Source of the DNA: a virus
Reading direction: 5' to 3' (one strand)
Virus record (IMG/VR): IMGVR_UViG_3300035670_000692
Span: 1-36,525 of that record
Length of the DNA: 36,525 bases
Shown here piece after piece: positions 5,691 to 13,290 of this stretch. The first letter of the stretch is position 1. Each line of letters starts with the position of its first letter. The notes beneath the pieces were generated by a model. It had not been told where the DNA came from and did no database searches. It saw only the letters and a list, made by a program, of their open reading frames with translations. Made by a program: the position numbers and the translations under genes.

Positions 5691-6728
5691 ATGGAACCAA
5701 AGGGTTTATTCGAAGGCCTGCCTACCTCTGCTAACCTAGCTTTAGATTTGACTCCTGTTGTGGGAGACATCAAAGCTGGAGTTGAAGCTGTTGACTACGC
5801 TTCCAAGGGACGGTACACAGACTCAGTGCTTGCTGCTGCAGGTCTTCTTCCTTTTGTTCCTAGCCTTGCTAAGTACGCACCAGAAGTAAGTGGTATGTTT
5901 GGTAAGGCTGCTAAAGAAGCACCAAAGGAAAATGAAAACATTATGTTGATGGTTGCTGGCGATAAAGGTTTAAGAAACTTTATTGAAAAAGCCACTGACG
6001 AACAACTGGATAATATTCAAGTAAGCGTAACAGAAGCTAAGAAACTTCGTGATAGTGGTGCTAGTATTGAGAAGCAAGCCAAGCAAACTGGTTTCTGGTT
6101 TGGTAAAGATGGTAAGCTTCGTTTTGAGATTCCAGACACTGGTGCATTTCTTAAAGAAGATATCACAAAGCTTCCTGATAATACAGAGATGAAGGTAGGA
6201 GATTTACTTTCTCATCCTTTAATCTATGACTTCTACCCTGATCTAAAGGATGCTACTGTTCGTTTGGTTAACAAACCTAAGAGCACACACCGTGGTGCTT
6301 TCTATTATGACTCAGGTGTGATCGAACTTAATACCGCACACAAAGACTTTAAGAATCCTATCAATTCTATTTCTACTACTCTGCATGAAGCACAGCACAG
6401 TATTCAAGAAACAGAGAACTTTCTTAAAGGCGGTAACTGGAGAGAATATCTGAAAGATAAAAAGAACTTTACACAGGCTGAAGCTAAAGAAGCACAAGCA
6501 AAGTATTTAAAAGAGTATGGTGAAGCTGAGTCACGAAATGTACAGCTACGCTTTGAAGATCCTTTGTTTGAAAAGATGGCAGCAAAACAAGAGATACCAT
6601 TTACAAGTAAAGTAAAGGGTACAACCTTTCCAGAGACAATTGGACAAGATATCGAGACTGAAGCTTTCTTTGGACAGTCTTTAAGACCAGAAGACCTTTC
6701 ATACACTGATCCTTTCGGGAGACCCTGA
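5691..6728 (+). CDS. LPD23-like putative zinc metallopeptidase
   Basis: The start at 5691 is directly after the terminase stop; an earlier in-frame ATG lies inside the terminase gene. The product has 345 residues. The N-terminus has a Gly/Ala-rich hydrophobic stretch (LTPVVGDIKAGVEAVDYASK and AAAGLLPFVP) reminiscent of pre-toxin regions. The middle has GFWFGKDGKLRFEIPDTGA. A HEAQH motif (HExxH) lies at 232-236 and GEAESRNVQLRF near 277-288 could supply the third zinc ligand. This pattern matches large polyvalent protein domain 23 as I know it. Target unknown; it may be a virion-borne or maturation protease. It overlaps portal by one base. Confidence 0.65.
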   Translation: MEPKGLFEGLPTSANLALDLTPVVGDIKAGVEAVDYASKGRYTDSVLAAAGLLPFVPSLAKYAPEVSGMFGKAAKEAPKENENIMLMVAGDKGLRNFIEKATDEQLDNIQVSVTEAKKLRDSGASIEKQAKQTGFWFGKDGKLRFEIPDTGAFLKEDITKLPDNTEMKVGDLLSHPLIYDFYPDLKDATVRLVNKPKSTHRGAFYYDSGVIELNTAHKDFKNPINSISTTLHEAQHSIQETENFLKGGNWREYLKDKKNFTQAEAKEAQAKYLKEYGEAESRNVQLRFEDPLFEKMAAKQEIPFTSKVKGTTFPETIGQDIETEAFFGQSLRPEDLSYTDPFGRP

Positions 6729-8716
6729 TGGCTGAATTTAAAGAAGATAAAGTAACAGAGTCTGATAAAGACCTAGTTGCATTTGTTGTTGACCACTGTG
6801 ACCGCTGGCGTGAGTGGCGAGACACAAACTATATGCAGGACTGGGACGAGTACGAGCGTTTGTACTACGGGATCTGGGCAGACGAGGACAAACTTCGTGA
6901 ATCAGAGCGTTCTAAGATTGTTACTCCTGCAATTCGTCAAGCAGTAGACAACAAAGTTGCTGAGACTCTTGAGGGAATCTCTGCCAATGGTAAGTTCTTT
7001 GACATTGATGACGATTCTGCTGACGAGCAAACCAGTCTTGATGTGGAACTAACTAAGAATCAGATGCACGAAGATATGAAGAAGGACAAGTACGGTAAAG
7101 AAATCAATCGACTTGTTAAGATCGGTGAGATTTTTGGTACTGGAATGCTCGAGATTAAAGTCAAAAGCATGGTAGAAACTGTACCTGCTATGCGTCCGAT
7201 GCCTGGACAACCCATGATGGCTGTCGGTGTGGAGGAAAGAGACCGTACTGCAGTCACAATCAAGGCTATCCACCCCCGTAACTTCCTGATTGACCCCAAT
7301 GCTGAAGAGGTTGACGAGGCTATGGGTGTAGCAGTTGAGGAATATGTGTCACTTCACAAGATTGTTAAGGGTATTGAGGATGGAATCTACCGCAAAGTAG
7401 AGGTAGAAGCCTACTATGATGACACAGATCTAGAGCCAACCCAGCAAGATTCCATCTATCAAGACGATAAAGTACGAATTCTGCGGTATTATGGTCTGGT
7501 TCCTCGTGATCTTCTCAAGAATCTGGAGACCGAAGGCACTGAAGTAGTAGACTTGTTTGAAGAAGGTAGCGAGATGGGTAATGTCTCTGACCTTGTAGAG
7601 GCTATTGTCATCGTTGCTAACGGTTCTAAGCTGCTCAAAGCTGAAGAATCACCCTACATGATGAAGGATCGCCCTGTTGTCGCCTATCGTCCCGAGACTG
7701 TACCTGGAATCTTCTGGGGTGTGGGTACGATTCAGAAGGGTTACAACATGCAGAAGGCTATTGACGCACAGATTCGTAGCCATCTAGACTCTTTGGCTCT
7801 GACCACTGTACCAATGATGGGTGTTGACGCTACTCGCCTGCCTCGTGGTGTGAAGTTCGAGGTGCGCCCTGGTAAAACCATCCTGACTAACGGCAATCCC
7901 TCAGAGATCCTGCAGCCATTTAAGTTTGGTACGCTGGATTCTGCAAACTACGAGACTGCTCGTGGCTTTGAAGCGATGATGCTGCAGGCTACAGGGACCA
8001 TGGACTCAGCAGAGTTGACCCGTGCTGCAGCTTCTGCCCAAGGTTCTGGTGGTATGGGTATGTCACTGGCTATGTCTGCCATTGTTAAGAAGAACAAGCA
8101 GCAGCTTACCAATTTCCAAGACGATGTGATGATTCCCTTGGTCAAGAAAGTAGCTTATCGCTACATGCAGTTTGATCCAGAGCGTTACCCTTCCCGTGAC
8201 TTTAACTTTATCCCTATTACTTCTGTGGGTATGGTAGCACGAGAGTACGAACAGCAGCAGTTCATTGGACTACTGCAGACTCTTGGACCTGAGTCCCCTG
8301 TGGTTCCCTTGGTGTTGAAAGGTATCGTGGGTTCTTCCAGTCTGTCTAACCGTGAAGAGTTGGTGGCAGCATTGGATCAGATGTCTCAACCAAACCCAGA
8401 GCAGCAGCAAATGCAGGCAGCACAGATGCAGGCACAGATGCAGCTTATCCAAGCCCAGATTGCCCAGCTACAGGGTCAGGCTATCGAGTCCCAGGCAGAC
8501 GCTCAGGAAGCCCAGGCAAGGGCACAGAAGCTTATCGTGGAGGCACAGCTTCTCCCTGAAGAGATTCGTGCCAGGGTACTGTCCAGCATCGCTAAAGACC
8601 TACCTGACGAAGGTGAAAAAGAGTTTGAGCGTAGGACTAAAGTAGCAGACCTGATGCTGAAAGAAAAAGATATCCAGGTTCGTGAAAAAATAGTTGACAA
8701 ACAGATGACTAATTGA
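6728..8716 (+). CDS. Portal protein
   Basis: The 662-residue product is the expected size for a podovirus portal, the dodecameric ring through which DNA enters and leaves the head. It lies downstream of the large terminase and upstream of scaffold and capsid. The N-terminus is rich in Trp and acidic residues (RWREWRDTNYMQDWDEYERL), followed by SKIVTPAIRQAVDNKVAETL, a pattern seen in P22-like portals. The last 130 residues are a Gln-rich helical barrel-like segment (QMQAAQMQAQMQLIQAQIAQ). No signal peptide. Start ATGG overlaps the upstream stop. Confidence 0.85.
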   Translation: MAEFKEDKVTESDKDLVAFVVDHCDRWREWRDTNYMQDWDEYERLYYGIWADEDKLRESERSKIVTPAIRQAVDNKVAETLEGISANGKFFDIDDDSADEQTSLDVELTKNQMHEDMKKDKYGKEINRLVKIGEIFGTGMLEIKVKSMVETVPAMRPMPGQPMMAVGVEERDRTAVTIKAIHPRNFLIDPNAEEVDEAMGVAVEEYVSLHKIVKGIEDGIYRKVEVEAYYDDTDLEPTQQDSIYQDDKVRILRYYGLVPRDLLKNLETEGTEVVDLFEEGSEMGNVSDLVEAIVIVANGSKLLKAEESPYMMKDRPVVAYRPETVPGIFWGVGTIQKGYNMQKAIDAQIRSHLDSLALTTVPMMGVDATRLPRGVKFEVRPGKTILTNGNPSEILQPFKFGTLDSANYETARGFEAMMLQATGTMDSAELTRAAASAQGSGGMGMSLAMSAIVKKNKQQLTNFQDDVMIPLVKKVAYRYMQFDPERYPSRDFNFIPITSVGMVAREYEQQQFIGLLQTLGPESPVVPLVLKGIVGSSSLSNREELVAALDQMSQPNPEQQQMQAAQMQAQMQLIQAQIAQLQGQAIESQADAQEAQARAQKLIVEAQLLPEEIRARVLSSIAKDLPDEGEKEFERRTKVADLMLKEKDIQVREKIVDKQMTN

Positions 8717-8726
8717 TCTAAACCTC

Positions 8727-8755
8727 TTGACAAACATTATATTTTATGGTATAAT
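8727..8755 (+). promoter_or_regulatory. Strong rightward promoter before the capsid cluster
   Basis: TTGACA (8727-8732), 17-base spacer ending TGG, TATAAT (8750-8755). It shares 17 identical bases (8742-8758) with the promoter at 16827. It lies in the only real gap after portal and should raise scaffold and capsid expression. Confidence 0.85.
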
Positions 8756-8781
8756 ATAAGTATCTTAACAAAGGACTCCGA

Positions 8782-9015
8782 ATGGATAAAGCCCTACAAG
8801 AGTATTACGAAGCTAGATTTGACATGATGTCTACCCAGGGATGGAAAGACTTCATAGAAGATGTAGAAAAGATAGTTGAAGCTTATGACAGAATATCAGA
8901 GATCAAAGACACGGAAGATCTTTGGAAGCGTAAGGGTCAACTAGACATACTTAATTGGGTTCTTAATCTCAAGCGTGAGTCTGAAGTCGCATGGGAGGAA
9001 CTTAATGGGTCTTAG
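8782..9015 (+). CDS. Small hypothetical protein before scaffold
   Basis: The ATG at 8782 follows AAAGGACTCCGA and is about 20 bases from the predicted transcript start. The 77-residue product is helical and charged (MDKALQEYYEARFDMMSTQG, then WKDFIEDVEKIVEAYDRI). Small helical proteins of this type are common between portal and scaffold in phage genomes; no function can be assigned. It overlaps the next gene by 11 bases. Confidence 0.75.
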   Translation: MDKALQEYYEARFDMMSTQGWKDFIEDVEKIVEAYDRISEIKDTEDLWKRKGQLDILNWVLNLKRESEVAWEELNGS

Positions 9016-9241
9016 ATATTTTGATTTTCAGTGTGCCAAAGGGCATGTCACTGAACACTTAGTCGAGAGTGAGGTTACTGTAGTCGAGTGCCCTCACTGT
9101 CACAACGATGCTACTCGGTTGATTTCAACTCCACGCATCAGACTTGAGGGGATCACAGGATCGTTCCCTGATGCTGCTGATAGGTGGGCAAGGAAACACG
9201 AGGAAGCAACAAGGGTTGCCTACAAGAAACTTGAAGGATAG
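9005..9241 (+). CDS. Zinc-ribbon protein, FmdB-like
   Basis: The start at 9005 (MGLRYFDFQCAKGHVTEHLV) overlaps the upstream gene; a start at 8975 would give an unlikely extension. The 78-residue protein has C-A-K-G-H near residue 10 and CPHCHND near residue 31, a one-zinc ribbon like the N-terminal part of FmdB-type regulators. Small zinc ribbons are frequent before the scaffold gene. It may bind DNA or act in head assembly; this is inference. Confidence 0.7.
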   Translation: MGLRYFDFQCAKGHVTEHLVESEVTVVECPHCHNDATRLISTPRIRLEGITGSFPDAADRWARKHEEATRVAYKKLEG

Positions 9242-9294
9242 TTTCCAGGTGACATTTTTAATTTCCTAGAATCCATATTGGACAGGAGGATACT

Positions 9295-10110
9295 GTGGCT
9301 ACATTTACCGAAGCGCAAGATGATGACGAGCAAGTAGATCAGATTCAAGAATCTCATCAAGAGGAAGTTCTTGAAGAAGTAGAACAAGCACCAGAAGTAC
9401 AGCAGGAAGAACCTGAAGAGGAACTACCTAGCAAGTACAAGGGCAAGGATCTTAAAGAGATCATTAGGATGCACCAGGAGGCTGAGAAGCTTATTGGTCG
9501 TCAAGCCCAAGAGGTTGGTGAAGTTCGTAAGCTTGCAGACGAATTGATCAAGCGACAACTCGATAGTAAACCTAATCAACAGGAAGCCACAAAAGAAGAC
9601 GATGTAGACTTCTTTGCTGATCCAGACGCTGCTGTAACCAAGAAGATTGAGAAGCATCCTGCAATCCTAGAGGCACGAAAGCAAGCCCTAGAGTTAAAAA
9701 AGATGCAGACATTGAATCGGTTGCAACAAGAGTTTCCAGATTTCTATAGTACGCTGCAAGACCCAGACTTTGCTGAGTGGGTTAAGGCTTCACAAGTTCG
9801 TTTGCGTATGTACGCACAAGCAGATGCCGAAGGCGATTACGACTCTGCTGCTGAGTTACTGAGCAACTGGAAGTATGTGAAACCACAAGCTGCACCCAAG
9901 CAAGTTGTTCCTACTGCTGAAGTTAAGCAACAGCAAAAGGCAGCGGTCAAGCAAGCTACTGTAGATGTTGGAGGCGCAAGTCCTGGTGTTAGTTCAAGTA
10001 AGGTATATCGTAGAGCAGATCTTATCCGACTACAATTGGAAGACCCTGATCGGTATTACCAGCTACAAGATGAAATTATGTCTGCGTATGCTGAGGGTCG
10101 AGTTAAATAA
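9295..10110 (+). CDS. Scaffolding protein
   Basis: The gene starts with GTG at 9295 after an excellent AGGAGGA. The 271-residue product begins with a long Glu/Gln-rich disordered segment, continues with helices, and ends in a compact charged helical segment (RRADLIRLQLEDPDRYYQLQ) with a basic tail, as in scaffolds whose C-terminus contacts the coat protein. Its position directly before the major capsid gene is the strongest evidence. It would guide procapsid assembly and then leave the head. Confidence 0.8.
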   Translation: MATFTEAQDDDEQVDQIQESHQEEVLEEVEQAPEVQQEEPEEELPSKYKGKDLKEIIRMHQEAEKLIGRQAQEVGEVRKLADELIKRQLDSKPNQQEATKEDDVDFFADPDAAVTKKIEKHPAILEARKQALELKKMQTLNRLQQEFPDFYSTLQDPDFAEWVKASQVRLRMYAQADAEGDYDSAAELLSNWKYVKPQAAPKQVVPTAEVKQQQKAAVKQATVDVGGASPGVSSSKVYRRADLIRLQLEDPDRYYQLQDEIMSAYAEGRVK

Positions 10111-10132
10111 CTTTTAAACTAGGAGATTTAAA

Positions 10133-11050
10133 ATGGCACTTGGAACCAATCATGTAACGAAGACTACGGCGGATAAGTTTATCCCCGAGATTTGGAGTGA
10201 CGAGATTATCGCTGCATACAAGAAGAACCTTGTTGCGGCTAACCTGTTCTCCAAAATGTCCTTCAAAGGTAAGAAGGGCGACACGCTTCACATTCCTAAA
10301 CCCACTCGTGGCGATGCTTCGCTCAAGGCTGCTAGTTCTCAGGTTACCCTGATTGCTGCTACCGAGACTGAAGTGCAGGTGCTGATCAACAAGCACTATG
10401 AGTATAGCCGTCTGATCGAGGACATCGTTGAGGTGCAAGCCCTTGCCTCTTTGCGTAAGTTCTACACGGATGACGCTGGCTACGCTCTTGCTAAGCGTGT
10501 GGATACTGACCTTGTCGAACTGGGTCGTGCTGCTAACGGTGGTGATGGTACCGCCGATTACGACAAAGCATTCCTGGGTGGTGACGGTACGACTCTGTAC
10601 AATGACGGTACCAATGTCGGTACTGCTCTGGCTGATGCTGCTATTCGCCGTACCATTCAGCGTCTGGACGACAACGATGTTCCCATGACTGATCGCTTCC
10701 TGATCGTTCCTCCTTCTACCCGTAACAGCTTGATGGGTCTGAACCGCTTTACCGAGCAGGCTTTTGTTGGTGATGTTGGTTCTGCTAACACCATCCGTAA
10801 CGGTCAAATTGGTGATGTCTACGGTGTTAAAGTGTTTGTCACCACGAACGCTGACACGGCTACCACCAACACGACTCGTATCGCTCTGATGGCACACAAA
10901 GATGCATTCGTGCTTGCCGAGCAGATGGGTGTTCGTAGCCAGACTCAGTACAAGCAAGAGTACCTCGGAACGCTGTTTACTTCCGACATGCTCTACGGTG
11001 TTGCTGAACTGCGTGATAGTTCTGCCTTCGCCCTTGCTGTTCCTGCCTAA
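10133..11050 (+). CDS. Major capsid protein
   Basis: The ATG at 10133 follows TAGGAGATTTAAA. The 305-residue product has an N-terminal arm (MALGTNHVTKTTADKFIPEI) and a mixed alpha/beta body with an evident insertion rich in Gly/Asp (residues about 135-165). Length, position after scaffold and codon use biased to frequent GCT/GGT/CGT codons, as for the most abundant protein, support an HK97-fold coat. It is followed by a terminator-like hairpin and a second long hairpin. Confidence 0.9.
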   Translation: MALGTNHVTKTTADKFIPEIWSDEIIAAYKKNLVAANLFSKMSFKGKKGDTLHIPKPTRGDASLKAASSQVTLIAATETEVQVLINKHYEYSRLIEDIVEVQALASLRKFYTDDAGYALAKRVDTDLVELGRAANGGDGTADYDKAFLGGDGTTLYNDGTNVGTALADAAIRRTIQRLDDNDVPMTDRFLIVPPSTRNSLMGLNRFTEQAFVGDVGSANTIRNGQIGDVYGVKVFVTTNADTATTNTTRIALMAHKDAFVLAEQMGVRSQTQYKQEYLGTLFTSDMLYGVAELRDSSAFALAVPA

Positions 11051-11057
11051 TTAGGCT

Positions 11058-11088
11058 CTGCCCTGGCTCACAAGGCTGGGGCAGTTTA
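11058..11088 (+). terminator. Terminator-like hairpin after the capsid gene
   Basis: CTGCCC (11058-11063) pairs with GGGCAG (11079-11084) around a 15-base loop, followed by TTTACTT. It may partly terminate transcription after the capsid gene. Its right arm overlaps the base of the next hairpin, so the two structures could compete. Confidence 0.45.
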
Positions 11089-11132
11089 CTTAGTACATTG
11101 AGCAATTTCACTCAGTGTATTGAGTAAACTGT
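11081..11132 (+). promoter_or_regulatory. 22-bp stem-loop abutting the fibre ribosome binding site
   Basis: Bases 11081-11102 pair with 11111-11132 without interruption (18 Watson-Crick, 4 G-U pairs) around the 8-base loop CAATTTCA. The AAGGAG Shine-Dalgarno of the fibre gene begins at 11133. It looks like an RNase III-type processing site or a translational control element. Confidence 0.65.
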
Positions 11133-11144
11133 AAGGAGACACAA

Positions 11145-12896
11145 TTGGCTATCTATCGTGGTCCTGGTGGTCCAGGTGACGCTACTGCTGATTCAGCAAA
11201 CACTTCACAGGTAGTGCAAGACTTTGCAACACAGGCTGGTGTTAGTGCCGCTGCTGCTGCCGCTAGTGCTACCACTGCAAGCAATGCTGCTACTGCTGCT
11301 GGTGCTGCACAGACTGCTGCAGAGGCTGCACAATCTGCTGCAGAAACAGCAGAGACTAATGCTGAAACTGCTGAGACTAACGCAGAAACAGCGCAGACAG
11401 CAGCAGAGGCAGCACAAGCTGCAGCAGAAGCAGCGCAGACTGCTGCTGAACTAGCAGAGACTAACGCTGAGACAGCGGAGACCAATTCTGAATCAGCGCA
11501 AACTGCAGCAGAAGCAGCACAAGCCGCTGCTGAAGTTGCGCAGACTGCTGCTGAATTAGCAGAGACCAATGCTGAAACTGCTCAAACTGCTGCTGAAACA
11601 GCCCAACTAGCAGCAGAAACTGCTCAAACTGCTGCTGAACTAGCAGAGACTAACGCTGAAACATCAGAGACAAATGCGGCTGCTAGTGCATTAGCAGCTT
11701 CTACAAGTGAAAGTAATGCTTCAGCATCAGAAATTGCTGCTGGTGCTGCACAGTTAGCAGCAGAAACAGCAGAGACTGGTGCATTAGCAGCACAGGTTGC
11801 TGCAGAAGCAGCGCAGTTAGCGGCAGAGAATGCACAGACTGCTGCTGAGTTGGCTGAGACCAATGCTGAAACAGCAGAAACTGGTGCATTGGCTGCACAA
11901 GCAGCAGCGGAATCTGCAAGGGATTCTGCACTGGCAGCGTATGATAACTTTGATGATCGTTATCTTGGTGCTAAGACTTCTGACCCCACACTAGACAATG
12001 ATGGTGATGCTCTAGTTGCTGGTGCTTTGTATTTCAATTCTGTTGATGGAGAAATGCGTGTCTACACTGGTAGTGTCTGGGTAGATGCTTATGCTGCTGG
12101 TACATTATTTTTAGCTAAAGCAAATAATCTTTCTGATCTTCCTAATGTTGCTACCGCAAGGCAGAACCTTGACCTAGAGATTGGTGTAGATGTTCAGGCT
12201 TATGATGCCACTATTCTTAAATCAGCAGACATTGGTGTAACAGTACAAGGCTACGATGCTAATACTTTAAAGTCAGGAGACATCGGTGTTACGGTACAAG
12301 GTTACGATAGTGACACTGCAAAGTATGATGCTACTACTGCTAACTTCACAGGAACATTGCAGAATGGCGGCAACAATGTTTTAACTACTGCTTCTGATTA
12401 TCTTGACAGTGCTGACATCGGTGTTACGGTACAAGGTTACGATAGTGACACAGCTAAGTATGACGATGTTACGGCAAACTTTACTGGTACGCTTCAGAAC
12501 GGAGGCAGTAATGTTTTAGTGGACACTGACATCGGTAGCACTGTTCAAGCTTACGATGCTACTATTGTAGTTGACGCTGACATTGGTGTTACGGTGCAGG
12601 GCTATGATGCTGACACTGCAAAATATGATGATGTTACTGCTAACTTTACTGGTACTTTACAAAATGGTGGTAGCAATGTTTTAGTAGATACTGACATTGG
12701 TTCTACTATACAAGCTTATGATAGCAATTTAACTTCTTTTGTTTCTACTTTTACACTTCCTACTACAGATGGAACTGTTGATCAAGTTTTAAAAACAGAT
12801 GGTTCTGGTACATTATCTTTTACTACTGTAAGTGGAGGAGGCGGTGGCATTACAACTGGTAAAGCTATTGCAATGGCAATGATTTTCGGAGGATAG
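11145..12896 (+). CDS. Tail fibre protein with Ala-rich repeats
   Basis: The gene starts with TTG at 11145 after TAAGGAGACACAA. The 583-residue product has a short N-terminus (MAIYRGPGGPGDATADSANT), then about 230 residues of Ala/Glu/Thr/Gln repeats (units like AETAETNAETAQTAAEAAQ) expected to form a long trimeric coiled coil. Around residue 265 a fibre motif YDNFDDRYLGAK is followed by ALYFNSVDGEMRVYTGSVWV. The C-terminal half carries tandem repeats of IGVTVQGYD and NFTGTLQNGGSNVL. It should form a host-contacting fibre. The repeats in DNA could recombine. Confidence 0.8.
   Translation: MAIYRGPGGPGDATADSANTSQVVQDFATQAGVSAAAAAASATTASNAATAAGAAQTAAEAAQSAAETAETNAETAETNAETAQTAAEAAQAAAEAAQTAAELAETNAETAETNSESAQTAAEAAQAAAEVAQTAAELAETNAETAQTAAETAQLAAETAQTAAELAETNAETSETNAAASALAASTSESNASASEIAAGAAQLAAETAETGALAAQVAAEAAQLAAENAQTAAELAETNAETAETGALAAQAAAESARDSALAAYDNFDDRYLGAKTSDPTLDNDGDALVAGALYFNSVDGEMRVYTGSVWVDAYAAGTLFLAKANNLSDLPNVATARQNLDLEIGVDVQAYDATILKSADIGVTVQGYDANTLKSGDIGVTVQGYDSDTAKYDATTANFTGTLQNGGNNVLTTASDYLDSADIGVTVQGYDSDTAKYDDVTANFTGTLQNGGSNVLVDTDIGSTVQAYDATIVVDADIGVTVQGYDADTAKYDDVTANFTGTLQNGGSNVLVDTDIGSTIQAYDSNLTSFVSTFTLPTTDGTVDQVLKTDGSGTLSFTTVSGGGGGITTGKAIAMAMIFGG
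11290..11930 (+). repeat. Ala-rich coiled-coil coding repeats
   Basis: Imperfect 21-base units encoding AETAQTA, AEAAQAA and AELAETN variants are repeated throughout. The frequent GCA/GCT exchange and CAGCAG runs mark repeated duplication and drift. Confidence 0.8.
12230..12725 (+). repeat. Tandem repeats in the fibre C-terminal half
   Basis: Units coding IGVTVQGYD...YDDVTANFTGTLQNG recur several times. A 38-base block is identical at 12279-12316 and 12414-12451, 135 bases apart, so copy-number change by slippage is possible. Confidence 0.8.
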
Positions 12897-12897
12897 A

Positions 12898-13281
12898 ATG
12901 GCAAACCCTAATATTGTAAATGTTTCAGCAATTTACGGAAATACTTCATCAACGCTAATTTCCTCAACTGTTGATCCATTTGCTACAGCTTTAGTTAATA
13001 ATGCTGCTGCAAGCGGTAAAATTTATAAAATTAATTCGATTGTAATAGCTAATGTAGATGGAACTTCTGCAGCAGATATTACTATTAAAATTTTTTCTCA
13101 AGACGATTTGGGAGGAACAGGGACAGCTATTGCTTCTACTATTTCTGTACCTGCTGATTCTACTTTAATTTTAACAGACAAATCAAATAGTTTTTATTTA
13201 TTGGAAGATAAATCAATTGGTGCTACAGCAAGCGCAGCAAATGACTTGGTAGTAACTTGCTCTTGGGAAGAACTTAACTAA
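12898..13281 (+). CDS. Hypothetical virion protein, beta-rich
   Basis: The ATG at 12898 follows GGAGGATAGA, the end of the fibre gene. The 127-residue product is Ser/Thr/Ala-rich and beta-predicted (IYGNTSSTLISS, KIYKINSIVIANVDGTSAAD, DDLGGTGTAIASTISVPADS). It resembles small decoration or fibre-associated proteins, without a family call. The gene is clearly more AT-rich than the following adhesin gene, suggesting a separate origin. Confidence 0.7.
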   Translation: MANPNIVNVSAIYGNTSSTLISSTVDPFATALVNNAAASGKIYKINSIVIANVDGTSAADITIKIFSQDDLGGTGTAIASTISVPADSTLILTDKSNSFYLLEDKSIGATASAANDLVVTCSWEELN

Positions 13282-13290
13282 AGGCTTACC

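Noticed and set aside
10103-10957. A 284-codon minus-strand frame opposite the capsid gene
   Set aside because: It is the antisense shadow of a highly expressed gene with strong codon bias; no ribosome binding site and no known protein pattern.
11290-12725. Regular repeats suggesting a CRISPR array
   Set aside because: The repeats are translated in one long open frame, have no constant spacer structure and encode coiled-coil and fibre units.
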